From NCBI RefSeq assembly GCF_016583985.1, contig NZ_NRSD01000021.1:1-64000 (forward strand): a stretch of 64,000 nucleotides of DNA, in the 5' to 3' direction. This DNA is from Thiocapsa imhoffii (GTDB lineage Bacteria > Pseudomonadota > Gammaproteobacteria > Chromatiales > Chromatiaceae). Below the pieces are notes generated by a model that was not told the DNA's origin, ran no database searches, and saw only the letters and a program-made list of their open reading frames with translations. The position numbers and the translations under genes were made by a program. This document shows, in pieces, positions 45,778 to 55,260 of this stretch (its first letter is position 1; the number at the start of each line of letters is the position of its first letter).

Positions 45778-47020
45778 TTGACATCCTCCGCGCCCTGAAC
45801 GACGCGGATTCCCAGGCTACGGCACCTGGCCGGACCGGCTTCGCAGCCTGATCTTTCCTGCTTCGACGCGGGGGTCACTCAGCACCGGCGAGATCCCGGC
45901 CTGCCGTCAGTGCCCACTCCACAGGCATTCAGTCCCGGACGTCCTCCGGTTTGCCTACACATGCACGCGCTGCGCTTTGTACTGGATCTGGCGCCGGATC
46001 TCGCCGAAGCCGACATCCAGGATCGCGCGGTTGAGCCCGGCTTTCTGCTTGACCTGTTTCCCTGGTTGTTCCACCAACCCTTTGGCGCTGGCGGTCATGC
46101 CGGCGACGTAGAGGTCTTCCATCGCGATCACTTGGTTCTCGCGCACGATGGCGGTGGTGGTTTGGTGCTGCCAATCCCGACGCACGTTGGCGATGCGCTC
46201 GGCCACCCGACCGACTTTGCGGTGGGCCTTGCGCAGGTTGTTGGAGATCGGCAGGCGCGTGCCCCTGGGGAGCGATGCCTGGGGGTCCAGGCCCATGGCG
46301 CGTTTGGCGGCAGCCACCTTGCGCGTGCAGGCGCGCTGATCGCGACGCTTGCGGGCATCCAGGGTCTGGAGCTTGGCTGGCGTGCGATAGCGCTTGCCGG
46401 TACTGAGCACCATCTCCTGGACGTTCAGATCGATGCCGGTTGCGCTCGCCACCGGGGCGAGCGCGGGGATGTCCTCCTCCACCAGCAGCGCGACGTAGTA
46501 TTGCCCGCCGGTGGTGCGCGTGACCGTCACCGAGGACGGCACCGCGTTCGCGGGCAACGGCCGCGACCAGCGGATCGCCAGGGGCGCGTCTTGCTTGGCG
46601 AGCGTCAGCGCCCCGTTGCGCCAGGAGAAGCCGTTGCGCATGTAGGAGCACGACTGATTGTCGCGCCGACGCTTAAACGTCGGATAGGCGCTTTCCTTGC
46701 GGAAGAAGCGGGTGAAGGCGTTGTCCAGGTGCCGGAGCGACTGCTGCAGCACGACGTTGGAGACCTCCGTCAGCCACTGCGTTTCGGGCGCCTTCTTGAG
46801 ATCCTTGATGCTCGCGGCGAGGTCTTTGTAGTAGACCCGACGACCCTCGTTGTAGAACGCGTCGGTGCGCGTCTTCAGGCCCCAGTTGTAGATCCAGCGC
46901 GCGCAACTAAACGAGCGCGCCAGTTGCTCGGCTTGCGCCTCGGTAGGGTAAAAGCGGTAGCGGTAGGCGCGCTTGAAGTTCATGGTGCGCACGCTAACAT
47001 GCTCAACATAGCATGTTAAG
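45778..47020 (-). mobile_element. IS200/IS605-family element, tnpB-only (IS1341 type)
   Basis: The element is oriented leftward. Its left end is marked by a perfect 9-bp stem (TAACATGCT 46995-47003 with AGCATGTTA 47010-47018, loop CAACAT), 12 bp before the tnpB start. Its right end is the family-typical GGAATCC / hairpin / GGAGGATGTCAA ending at 45778, with the hairpin at 45788-45807 (CCGCG...CGCGG). No tnpA is present. Exact termini are estimated. Both ends look intact while the internal gene is damaged. Confidence 0.75.
45955..46983 (-). pseudogene. tnpB: TnpB-type RNA-guided nuclease, 3'-deleted
   Basis: 342 codons from the ATG at 46983 (46992 also possible). AYRYRFYPTEAQAEQLAR and CARWIYNWGL are the TnpB N-terminus. 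The RuvC Asp185 is in GIDLNVQEMVLS (the usual GIDLG is GIDLN) and Glu289 in VIAMEDLYVAG. The frame stops after GFGEIRRQIQYKA, so the zinc ribbon (CxxC...CxxC) and third catalytic Asp are missing. In another frame at about 45940-45862 a tail with EDVR...GLNACG, common at TnpB C-termini, is still readable. About 45-50 codons therefore seem to have been deleted with a frameshift. Not expected to cleave DNA. Confidence 0.8.
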
Positions 47021-47206
47021 AAAAAAGATCGCTATCCTTCCCCACCCTAAAAAAGACAGGGTTTGCCGCGAGTTCTGATCAGGATGCAGAGTATCGCGCC
47101 GCCGGTCCGTCGATGTCGCTGCACGATTCCCCGGTCGGCCCATCACCTGTTGCGGCGACCATCCTCCCCGAGTGTCACTGAGACAGGACGATGCGTGTAG
47201 GGCCGA

Positions 47207-47449
47207 TCAACCCAGCACACCGGGCACCACACCACGACCAAAACGCTCTTCGCGATCTTGGCAGGATGCGCAATGAGACGCGTTCGGCACGCAGATCAAA
47301 CACTTCGCGGGAATCATGGCGCCACAGTCGAGACAATGGTCGCGACCAGAAACCAGCCTTGCCTGATCACGTATTGCAGCGACCGCCAGAGCAGTCAGCT
47401 GATCGATTCGAAACTGCGTCAGGTCGAGCTCATCTGCAAAACGTTCCAT
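47207..47449 (-). CDS. DksA/TraR-type C4 zinc-finger protein
   Basis: 80 residues from the ATG at 47449 (GGGGG about 8 bases upstream); the longer frame is compositionally different. The centre reads HCLDCGAMIPAKCLICV then HCASCQDREE, the four-cysteine zinc finger with the IP and CxxCQ elements of TraR and short DksA-like proteins. These bind RNA polymerase via the secondary channel; short TraR forms are often carried by phages and plasmids. It lies next to the IS element, consistent with a mobile-DNA origin. Confidence 0.75.
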   Translation of the reverse strand: MERFADELDLTQFRIDQLTALAVAAIRDQARLVSGRDHCLDCGAMIPAKCLICVPNASHCASCQDREERFGRGVVPGVLG

Positions 47450-47655
47450 TTTCGCTGCCCCCGGATCAGTCACCCATGGCCGGGAGCTTCGCAGATGGTC
47501 GTGACAAACGTCTGACTCCCACCCACACTGACTGAAGGCGGGGATCCGCGCGATCGACTGAACCTTCACCTGAAGCTCGTCGATTCAAATCTGAGCCATT
47601 CCTATCGACAGCGAATTGGCCAGGCATCTGCTGCGCACACACCGACGGCCTGCGG

Positions 47656-50600
47656 TCACACGGCGGATGTGCTCGACGGACTCAAGCGCACCCGAAACCA
47701 GAGTGCATAGAGCGCCGGCAGAAACAGCAGCGTAATCAAGGTCCCGATCAAGACCCCGCCGATGAGCACGAAGGCGAGCGGCCCCCAAAAGGTGTCGGTC
47801 GTCAGCGGGATGAAGGCGAAGACGGCCGCCGCCGCGGTCAGCACCACCGGACGCGCGCGCTGCACCGTGGCCTCCACGACCGCCGCGGAGCGCTCCAGAC
47901 CCTGGTGCAGGTTATCCTCGATCTGCTTGGCCAGGATCAGGGTGTTGCGCATCAGGATGCCGGCCAGACCGATCAGCCCGAGCAGCGCGACAAAGCCGAA
48001 CGGACGATCGGCGAGCAGCAAGGCCAGCGTGGCCCCGATCACGCCGAGCGGCGCCGTGGCCACCACCATGAGCGTGCCCGAGAAGCTGCGCATCTGGAAC
48101 ATGATGACGATCAGCATTAGGAGCAGCATGATCGGCTGGACGCGTTGGATCGAGGCGTCGGCCTTGCCCGATTGCTCCACGGCACCGCCAATGTCGATCC
48201 GATACTCAGGCGGCAGCGCGGCGATCAGCCCCTGCAGCTCGCCCCAAATGGCCTGTGTCACGTCCGGTGGCTGGGCGCCCCGAACCTCGGACTGCACGGC
48301 GATGAAGGGCTCGCGGTTGTACCGTTTGAGCACCGGATCCTCGAAGGCGATCATCAGCTCGCCGGCCTGCTCGAGTGGGATAGTCCGGCCGTCAAGCGTT
48401 TTGAGATTGAGGCCAGCGAGGCTGGTCGGCGTGATCGCGGCGGTGTTGTCGTTTGCTCCAGATCCGCCCGCACTTGCCAGACCATGCTCGCGAAGCCCGC
48501 GCAGGATCAACTGCACATTGCGGATGTCCTCGCGGATCTCGGTTGCTGGCAGCCCGGAGAGCTGATACTCCAGTTGCCCGGCCAGCTCGCGCGGGGTGAG
48601 CCCGATCAGACGCAGCCGCTCCGGATCGAGCGCAAGGCGCACCACGGGGACGCGCTCGCCCCAGTCCAGATGTGGATCGACCGTATAGGGATTCGCCGCA
48701 ACCACCTCACGCACCTGCTCGGCGATCCGGCGCAGTTCCAGCGGATCGGGCCCCACCACACGAAAGGTCACGGGCCAAATGACCGGCGGACCATAGAGCA
48801 GTTTGTGCACGCGCACCCGCGCCTCGGGAAACTCACCGGCATCCACATGCGCTTGGAGTTGCGCGATGAGCGCGTCGCGCTCGGCCGCGCCCTGTGCCAC
48901 CACGATCAGCTTGGCAAAGGCGGGATTCGGAAACTCGGGGTTCAGCGCCAGAAAGAATCGTGGAGCGCCGGCGCCGAGATAGGCGGCGCTCGATCGCACG
49001 CCCGGCGCATCCACCAGGATGGCTTCCACCCGCTCGACCACGGCCGCCGTCGCGCGAATCGCGCTGCCTTCGGGGAGCCGGATGTCGATCAGGACCTCGG
49101 GACGATCCGAGGTCGGGAAGAACTGTTTCTGCACGCTGCCGGCCAGGCCGATGATCGCGAGAACCAAGAGCCCGAAGGTCGCGGCCACGACCCAGATCTT
49201 GTAGCGGACACAGCCGCGAATCAACCCGCGCAGCCCCCGGTAGAGCGGCGTCGCGTAGGCACTCTCCGTGGCATGCTCGCCCGAGCATGGCGGCGCCTTC
49301 AGGAGCCAGGTGCCTAGGTAAGGGGTGAAGGTTACCGCCACCACCCAGGAAGCGAGCAGCGCGAAGGCCAGCACCCAGAAAATATTGCCCGCATACTCGC
49401 CCACACCCGAGCGCGCAAAGCCGATGGGCACGAAGCCGATCACGGTCACCAGGGTGCCGCTCAGCATGGGCGCCGCGGTCACCGTCCAGGCGTGCGCCGC
49501 GGCACGCAGCCGATCCCATCCCGCCTCCATCTTCACCAGCATCATCTCGATGGCGATGATGGCATCGTCGACCAGCAGCCCCAGAGCGATGATGAGCGCA
49601 CCCAGACTGACCCGATCCAGGTTGATGTCCTTGATCAGCATCAACAGAAAAGTCAGACCCAGGGTCAGCGGGATGGTGATGCCGACGATCACCCCCGCGC
49701 GCCAACCGATGGCGACGAAGCTGACCAGCATCACCACCGCGACCGCGACCAGGAATTTGATCTGAAAGAGGTCGACGGCATGCGTGATGGCGTCGGCCTG
49801 ATTGGTCAGCTGCGTGAAGCGCACACCCAACGGCAGACGGGTCTCCAACCCCTCCTGCAGCTCGGCCAGGCGCTCGCCGAGCGCCAACCCATTCTCGCCG
49901 CGTTGCATCACCACGCCGAGTAGGACGGCATCCTCCCCGCCGGCGCGGATCAGAAACTCGGGCGGATCCTCGTAGCCACGGCTGACCTCGGCGATCTCAC
50001 CCAGCGTGATGAGATGCTCGCCGACCCGCAGCGGGACATGGCGGATATCCTCGAGCTCACGCAGCTCGGCGTCCGGACGCACATAGAGCCGCGGCCCGTC
50101 GGTCTCGACCAGACCGGCCGGAGCAAGCCGGTTTTGGGCGTCGAGTGCCTCGCGCACCTCGGCGGGCGACACCCCGAGATTGGCAAGACGCGCCTGATCG
50201 AGCTCCACGAAGAACCGTTGCGGGCGTTCGCCGAGAATACGCGCCTTCTGCACCCCCTCGACCCGCGCCAGCCGATCGCGGATCCGCTCGGCCTCGCGCA
50301 CCAGCAGGCGGTTCGGCAGATCCGGTGCCGACAGCGCATAGAGCGCAAAATAGACATCCGAGAAGTCGTCGTTGACGAACGGCCCGAGCACCCCGGCCGG
50401 CAGACTCGCGGCCGCATCCAACATGCGTTTGCGCACCTGGTAGAACAGATCCGGGATCTGCTCGGAAGGCGCATAGTCCTGAAACTCGACCAGCATGTCG
50501 ACCCGTCCGGGACGCGCCGTGGTCTCGAGCCGGTAGAAGAGCTCGACCTCGCCGATGCGCTTCTCCAGTGGATCGGCGACCAAATCCTGCATCTGTTGCG

Positions 50601-50802
50601 CACTTGCCCCCGGCCAGAGTGCCGAAACCACCATCACGCGCACGGTGAAGGCCGGGTCTTCCGCACGGCCGAGCTGCAGGAAGGCCACCAGACCGGCGAG
50701 CGCGGTCACCAGGATGAGAAAAAGCGTGACCGAACGCTCGCGCACGGCGAGCGCGGAGAGGTTCAACCGCTCCCCCGCTGACCTGTCGTCGGAGGTGCTC
50801 AT
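47656..50802 (-). CDS. RND efflux pump permease (AcrB/HAE-1 class)
   Basis: 1048 residues, full length. A first membrane helix (VTLFLILVTALAGLVAFLQLG), a periplasmic loop with GRAEDPAFTVRVMVVSALWPGASAQQM, helix 4 LGLLVDDAIIAIEMMLVKME with the proton-relay Asp pair, a second loop, and the C-terminal helices VVLTAAAAVFAFIPLTTDTFWGPLAFVLIGG. It overlaps the adaptor gene by ATGA and is translationally coupled to it. Substrate unknown. It belongs to a different subgroup from the pump at 4312. Confidence 0.93.
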   Translation of the reverse strand: MSTSDDRSAGERLNLSALAVRERSVTLFLILVTALAGLVAFLQLGRAEDPAFTVRVMVVSALWPGASAQQMQDLVADPLEKRIGEVELFYRLETTARPGRVDMLVEFQDYAPSEQIPDLFYQVRKRMLDAAASLPAGVLGPFVNDDFSDVYFALYALSAPDLPNRLLVREAERIRDRLARVEGVQKARILGERPQRFFVELDQARLANLGVSPAEVREALDAQNRLAPAGLVETDGPRLYVRPDAELRELEDIRHVPLRVGEHLITLGEIAEVSRGYEDPPEFLIRAGGEDAVLLGVVMQRGENGLALGERLAELQEGLETRLPLGVRFTQLTNQADAITHAVDLFQIKFLVAVAVVMLVSFVAIGWRAGVIVGITIPLTLGLTFLLMLIKDINLDRVSLGALIIALGLLVDDAIIAIEMMLVKMEAGWDRLRAAAHAWTVTAAPMLSGTLVTVIGFVPIGFARSGVGEYAGNIFWVLAFALLASWVVAVTFTPYLGTWLLKAPPCSGEHATESAYATPLYRGLRGLIRGCVRYKIWVVAATFGLLVLAIIGLAGSVQKQFFPTSDRPEVLIDIRLPEGSAIRATAAVVERVEAILVDAPGVRSSAAYLGAGAPRFFLALNPEFPNPAFAKLIVVAQGAAERDALIAQLQAHVDAGEFPEARVRVHKLLYGPPVIWPVTFRVVGPDPLELRRIAEQVREVVAANPYTVDPHLDWGERVPVVRLALDPERLRLIGLTPRELAGQLEYQLSGLPATEIREDIRNVQLILRGLREHGLASAGGSGANDNTAAITPTSLAGLNLKTLDGRTIPLEQAGELMIAFEDPVLKRYNREPFIAVQSEVRGAQPPDVTQAIWGELQGLIAALPPEYRIDIGGAVEQSGKADASIQRVQPIMLLLMLIVIMFQMRSFSGTLMVVATAPLGVIGATLALLLADRPFGFVALLGLIGLAGILMRNTLILAKQIEDNLHQGLERSAAVVEATVQRARPVVLTAAAAVFAFIPLTTDTFWGPLAFVLIGGVLIGTLITLLFLPALYALWFRVRLSPSSTSAV

Positions 50803-51908
50803 CGCTCAAGCACCCGCACGGCCTGACCGGGGAGCAGGAGATGGGCGCCCAATGCCACCACCGGCGTCCCTGGCGCTAAGTCGGTTCGGATCTCGGCCTG
50901 CTCGCCGACGATGCCGATCAATTCGACCGGCTCGGGCGCGACCCGCCCCTCCTCGATCCGCCAGACCAGCGGTCCATCGCCGCGCTCCAGGATGGCACCG
51001 AGGGGCACCCGGGCGATGGGCATCGACGTCTCGCGGACCGTCTCGAAGGTCAGGGTCACGGTCGTGCCGAGCCCGGGATCGCGCGGCAGCTTCGGCAGAC
51101 GATAGCGCGCACGCCAGGTCCGGCTGAGCGGATCCGCGCTGCCGGCGATCTCGCGCAGGGTCACCCGTCCGGACGCCGGCCCGCCCGCCGGTCCCGCCCC
51201 ATTCGCGAGTCGTGCCGTCGCCTCGGTCGGCAGATCGACACGCCGCGCCTCGGGCACCTGGACCTCGATCTCGCGCGGCCCGTCCTCGGCCAGCCGCGCC
51301 ACCACCTGACTCGGCGAGACCACCTGTCCGACCTGTCCGTCCACGTCCAGGATCACACCCGATGCGGGCGCGACCAGGTCGGCATAGAGGATGGCGTTAC
51401 GCGCCTGCTCCAAGGTTGCCTCGGCCGCGACCAGCCGTTGCTCGGCGGCGCGAGCGGCGGTCACGGCCCGATCATGGTCCTGCTCGCTGGCGAGCCGCTT
51501 GGTGAGAAGATCCCCGAGACGCTCGCGCTCGCGCTCGGCGTTCTCGTGCTCCGCCCGGGCGCTCGCTACCGTGGCCTCCGCCGCCAGGCGTTGCTGCATC
51601 ACGTCGCGCGGATCGAGCCGGAACAGGACGTCGCCGGCCGCGACCTGCGCCCCGGCATCGACCAGACGCGCCTGAATCTCGCCGCCGATACGGAAGGACA
51701 AGGGAATCTCATGGCGGGAGCGCACCGTGCCCGTGAGCGTCCAGACGCTGTTCGGCGCGGGCTCCACCCGGGCCGACAACACCCAAGGCACGGATTCGCG
51801 ACCGGACTCCGCGGTGGGCGCAGCCGACTCGTCGGCACTCGGCCCGCATCCCGAGCCGAGTAGCGCCGCGATGAACACGGCTCCGATCCTCTTCATCCTG
51901 GTCGACAA
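50799..51908 (-). CDS. RND efflux periplasmic adaptor, lipoprotein
   Basis: 369 residues. The signal ends LLGSGCGP (lipobox). First lipoyl half SFRIGGEIQARLVDAGAQVAAGDVLFRLDP; coiled-coil hairpin at about 115-175 (EATVASARAEHENAERERERL, AARAAEQRLVAAEATLEQA); second lipoyl half LVAPASGVILDVDGQVGQVV; then the barrel and membrane-proximal domains. It is the first gene of the pump operon, divergent from a TetR regulator 110 bp away with an operator palindrome between. Confidence 0.93.
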   Translation of the reverse strand: MSTRMKRIGAVFIAALLGSGCGPSADESAAPTAESGRESVPWVLSARVEPAPNSVWTLTGTVRSRHEIPLSFRIGGEIQARLVDAGAQVAAGDVLFRLDPRDVMQQRLAAEATVASARAEHENAERERERLGDLLTKRLASEQDHDRAVTAARAAEQRLVAAEATLEQARNAILYADLVAPASGVILDVDGQVGQVVSPSQVVARLAEDGPREIEVQVPEARRVDLPTEATARLANGAGPAGGPASGRVTLREIAGSADPLSRTWRARYRLPKLPRDPGLGTTVTLTFETVRETSMPIARVPLGAILERGDGPLVWRIEEGRVAPEPVELIGIVGEQAEIRTDLAPGTPVVALGAHLLLPGQAVRVLER

Positions 51909-51964
51909 GGGTTACTCCTGCACCGCAAGCGCGGGTTTTGGTTGCTGGTTCACCGCGCCATTAT

Positions 51965-51986
51965 TACTGTACGATAGCGTTTAGTA
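51965..51986. promoter_or_regulatory. TetR-family operator palindrome
   Basis: TACTGTACG (51965-51973) and CGTTTAGTA (51978-51986) are inverted repeats, 7 of 9 matching, separated by ATAG. The site lies between the divergent adaptor and tetR genes, where the regulator at 52019 would repress both (inference; AcrR/NalC-like sites look similar). Confidence 0.65.
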
Positions 51987-52018
51987 AATGCCCCAAAACA
52001 GGTATAGAGGACACAACC

Positions 52019-52684
52019 ATGCCGACACCCGAAGCTGGTACGTCCGGAGCACCCGAGGCGCAGCGCGCCGCCGGGCGCGGCCGACCGCCGGATCCCGTCA
52101 AGCACGCGGCCATCCTCGACGCCGCTCGCAGGCTCTTTTTTTCGGGCTCGATCCAGGCACTCAACATGGAAGCCGTCGCCCGCGCCTCCGGAGTTTCGAA
52201 GGTCACGGTCTACAGTCATTTCGGTGATCTGCAGGGTCTGATCCGCGCGGTCGTGCTGCGGCAGCGCAGCGACATGACGGCGGCGCTCGACGATCTGCCC
52301 TCCGCTCAGTGCGGGCTGAGACAAGCCCTGATCGATCTGGGATGTGCGCTGATGAGCTTCCTGAGCAGCGACGACTATGTCGCCCTACAACGGATGTTGG
52401 CGACCCTCGCCGGGAAGGAGACCTGGCTTGGCACACTGGTCTATCGCGACGGCGCGGAGGCGACACGTGATCGCCTCGCCGCGCGCCTCGTCGAGGCGTC
52501 GGCGCGCGGCGACCTGCGTGCGCACGACAGTCGCCTGGCCGCCGAGCAACTGCTCGGCATGTGGCAGGGGATTCAAACTACCGGGCTCTTAAGCGGGGGC
52601 TGTCCGCGACCGGACGCCGAGGAGCTGCGCTGTCGGGTCGAGTGCGGGGTCGATGTGCTGCTGCGGGCCTATGCACCCGAGTAG
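52019..52684 (+). CDS. TetR/AcrR family repressor of the adjacent RND pump
   Basis: 221 residues from the ATG at 52019. After a 28-residue hydrophilic tail comes the TetR helix-turn-helix (AAILDAARRLFFSGSIQALNM, EAVARASGVSKVTVYSHFGDLQGLI). The rest is the AefR/TetR_C-like ligand domain with LAAEQLLGMWQGI. The divergent arrangement and the palindrome at 51965-51986 make it the likely local regulator of the efflux operon. Confidence 0.9.
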   Translation: MPTPEAGTSGAPEAQRAAGRGRPPDPVKHAAILDAARRLFFSGSIQALNMEAVARASGVSKVTVYSHFGDLQGLIRAVVLRQRSDMTAALDDLPSAQCGLRQALIDLGCALMSFLSSDDYVALQRMLATLAGKETWLGTLVYRDGAEATRDRLAARLVEASARGDLRAHDSRLAAEQLLGMWQGIQTTGLLSGGCPRPDAEELRCRVECGVDVLLRAYAPE

Positions 52685-52967
52685 AGGGCGACTTGACCGT
52701 CCGTGGAAAGATCATCGACGGTGTGCGGTATGATCGTGATGGGGACAACTGGAGTCTCGGCGTCAGGGATCCCCTGATCGATCGATCCGAGCTGTTCACC
52801 GCTTGGAACCAACGGATCGACAACACCGATCACCACAATTTGAATTCCTTCACACCCAAGTGAAGGCAAGGTTCGGCGATTGACCGAGCGGACTGGAACC
52901 GGGAGATGGCATGCGCCCGGCCTGCATCGCCAACATACGATTCAACCATCCACTAGAGGAGACGTTC

Positions 52968-53915
52968 ATGTCGCATCAGCTGTATCGGGCCTTTCCGCAA
53001 TTTCGCTACGCCGCACTGCTCGCGTTGCTGCTCATCCCGCTCCAAGCGCTCGCCAATCCGGATTTTCTGGTCGATGCCGACTGGCTCGCGGACCAGTTGG
53101 ACGACGAGAACACCGTCATCCTCGAGGTGCGCTACCATCCTCATCGTTATTTTACGGTCGGACATATCCCAGGCGCGGTCCAGGTCCAGCGCTTTAAGGA
53201 TCTCGGCGATAACGATGCCAGCCCGATCATGCGCTTTCCCTCCCGCGAAACCTTCCAGGAGACCCTGCGCGGTTGGGGTGTGAACGACGACTCGACCCTC
53301 GTGATCTATGACGACTCCAGCACGGCGCTGGCGGCACGCCTCTATTTTTTGCTCGACCTGTATGGCTATGACATGGATCGCGTCAAGATCCTCAACGGCG
53401 GGACCATCGAGTGGACCGGCTTCAACCAATTGGAGAAGGAACCGACGTCGGCGACGACAGCGGGGACCGTCACCCTGCAGGATGCCAACCCCGCGCTCTT
53501 CGTCGAATGGTCCGACATCTATGATGATGTCGTCTCGCGGCGCGATCCCGAGGTCGTGCTGCTCGATACCCGCCCGCGGGACATGTACACCGGCGAGATC
53601 ATTCGCCACTCCATCATGGGCGGGCACATCCCTGGCGCGATCAACATCGTGAGCCTCGACGGCGTGGACGGTCAGACCGGTCAGTGGCGGAGCGACGAGA
53701 GCCTCGCCGCGCTCTATGCCGACATCCCCCAGGACCAGCGCGTCTACGTCTACTGCCACGACGGTTTCCGGATGGGACTGGCCTATTTGCAGCTCAAGCA
53801 CCTCGGCTACGAGGACGTGCGGCTCTACAACGGCGGTTGGTCGCACTGGGGTAATGAGTTGACCCTGCCGGTCGTCGAAGGACCAGAACCCTATGGTGGA
53901 GACTTTGCCCTCTAA
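52968..53915 (+). CDS. Periplasmic thiosulfate sulfurtransferase (tandem rhodanese)
   Basis: 315 residues from the ATG at 52968 (AGAGGAGA upstream), with a signal peptide ending QALA-NPD. Two rhodanese domains: the first (about 25-150) with VILEVRYHPHRYFTVGHIPGA and TLVIYDDSSTALAARLYF, lacking the catalytic Cys; the second (about 170-310) with VVLLDTRPRDMYTGE, GGHIPGAINI and VYVYCHDGFRMGLAY, where Cys is in the CxxGxR active loop. It transfers sulfane sulfur between thiosulfate and thiol or cyanide acceptors. It heads a cluster with MBL-fold, thioredoxin and CcdA-like genes, suggesting periplasmic sulfur or thiol redox work. Confidence 0.9.
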   Translation: MSHQLYRAFPQFRYAALLALLLIPLQALANPDFLVDADWLADQLDDENTVILEVRYHPHRYFTVGHIPGAVQVQRFKDLGDNDASPIMRFPSRETFQETLRGWGVNDDSTLVIYDDSSTALAARLYFLLDLYGYDMDRVKILNGGTIEWTGFNQLEKEPTSATTAGTVTLQDANPALFVEWSDIYDDVVSRRDPEVVLLDTRPRDMYTGEIIRHSIMGGHIPGAINIVSLDGVDGQTGQWRSDESLAALYADIPQDQRVYVYCHDGFRMGLAYLQLKHLGYEDVRLYNGGWSHWGNELTLPVVEGPEPYGGDFAL

Positions 53916-54012
53916 GAGGTCGCGCATCCTCAATGACGTCGCGCCCGGCATCCCGCCCCGAGCGGGATGCTCGCCTCGCCGGGCGGCGTTCAGACCCCTC
54001 CGGAGACAGCCG

Positions 54013-55005
54013 TTGACCTCTCTGATTGATCCCAGCCCACGTCCCTCGAGTCTGTTCCGGAGCGCGACTCACACGCGACTCGGCATCCTGACCTGCCTCC
54101 TCGGCGCCCTGACCCTTCCGGGCGCGAACGCCCTCGCCTGGGAGATGCAGACTCAAGCCGTCGCGAAAGATGTCTACGCCCTCGTCGGACCCACCCAGAA
54201 TCGCACCTACGACAACTATGCCATCAATGCCAACCTAGGCTTCATCGTCACCCATGAGGGCGTGGTCTTGATCGATAGCGGCGCGACGGTTCAGTCCGGC
54301 CCGCTGATCGAGCAAGCGGTGGCGGCGGTCACCGCACAGCCGATCCGTTGGGTCGTGAACCTCGGCAGTCAGGATCACCGCTGGCTCGGCAATGCCTACT
54401 TTGCCGAGCGTGGTGCCCAGATCATCGCGCTCGCGCGAACCGTCGAGACCCAGGGTGCCTATGCCGACTCGCATCTCGTGCGTCTGCGCGAGACGCTGGG
54501 CGATCGGCTCGAAGGAACCCTGCCCTTGAGCGCACCCGAGCCGATCGAGGCGGACCGCGCGGCACTCGATCTCGGCGGCGTGAGCATGGAGCTGCTCTGG
54601 CTCGGCGATGCCCATTATGTCGGCGATGCCCTCCTCTGGCTGCCCGAATCCAGCGTGCTCTTCGCCGGTGACCTGGTGTACCTGGATCGTATCCTCGGGG
54701 TCTGGCCGCACAGCCGGATTCGCGACTGGCGCGACACCTTCGATGCGATGGAGGAGTTGCAGCCGAAGGTCGTCGTCCCCGGACACGGCGCCCCGGGTGA
54801 TCTCGCCAAGGCCAAACGCGACACCGGCGACTATCTGGACTGGCTGGTCCGGGAGGTCGAGGGCGCGCTCGACAACTGGGAGCCGATCGACGAGACGGTG
54901 GAGCGGCTCGCCGACGCACCGGAATTCGAGCATCTGGAGCACTTCGACGACTGGAACCGACGGAACCTCAATCAGACCTATCTTCAGTTGGAAGCCGAGA
55001 GATGA
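54013..55005 (+). CDS. MBL-fold protein with a degenerate first metal motif
   Basis: 330 residues if started at TTG 54013, which has GGAG 7 bases upstream and gives a signal peptide (LGILTCLLGALTLPGANALA); an ATG at 53893 in the same frame overlaps the rhodanese gene. The metallo-beta-lactamase fold is clear: NANLGFIVTHEGVVLIDSGAT, then GDAHYVGDALLWLPESSVLFAGDLVY and VVVPGHGAPG. The usual HxHxDH block is replaced by NLGSQDHRWLGN, losing two of the Zn1 histidines but keeping DH. Later ligands (His, Asp, His) are present. It is similar to proteins found beside quinoprotein and sulfur-oxidation genes; enzymatic activity is uncertain. Confidence 0.8.
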   Translation: MTSLIDPSPRPSSLFRSATHTRLGILTCLLGALTLPGANALAWEMQTQAVAKDVYALVGPTQNRTYDNYAINANLGFIVTHEGVVLIDSGATVQSGPLIEQAVAAVTAQPIRWVVNLGSQDHRWLGNAYFAERGAQIIALARTVETQGAYADSHLVRLRETLGDRLEGTLPLSAPEPIEADRAALDLGGVSMELLWLGDAHYVGDALLWLPESSVLFAGDLVYLDRILGVWPHSRIRDWRDTFDAMEELQPKVVVPGHGAPGDLAKAKRDTGDYLDWLVREVEGALDNWEPIDETVERLADAPEFEHLEHFDDWNRRNLNQTYLQLEAER

Positions 55006-55059
55006 GCGAGCGTCCGTTCACCTGTTCCAGATCAACTGCATGGATCATCGGTTTTCCAT

Positions 55060-55079
55060 ATATCTGATCAACCAGATAT
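55060..55079. promoter_or_regulatory. Inverted repeat between MBL and thioredoxin genes
   Basis: ATATCTG and CAGATAT are perfect inverted repeats around ATCAAC, 55-74 bp past the MBL stop. AT-rich, with no U-run; could be an operator for the following thioredoxin-ccdA pair or a weak terminator. Confidence 0.35.
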
Positions 55080-55260
55080 GATCCTTCGCAGTCGCCGTGC
55101 CGGTTCGAGTGCCGGCCCGGGACTCCTTCTTTTGACTCCAGCCGCGGAGCGCTTGATGAGCACTCACGTCCACACCATCGATCACCCCGTTGGCGATGCG
55201 CCCAGGACCCCGATCGCAGTCACGGTCGCAGACATCAGAGCGGCCGCTTGAGGAACCAAA

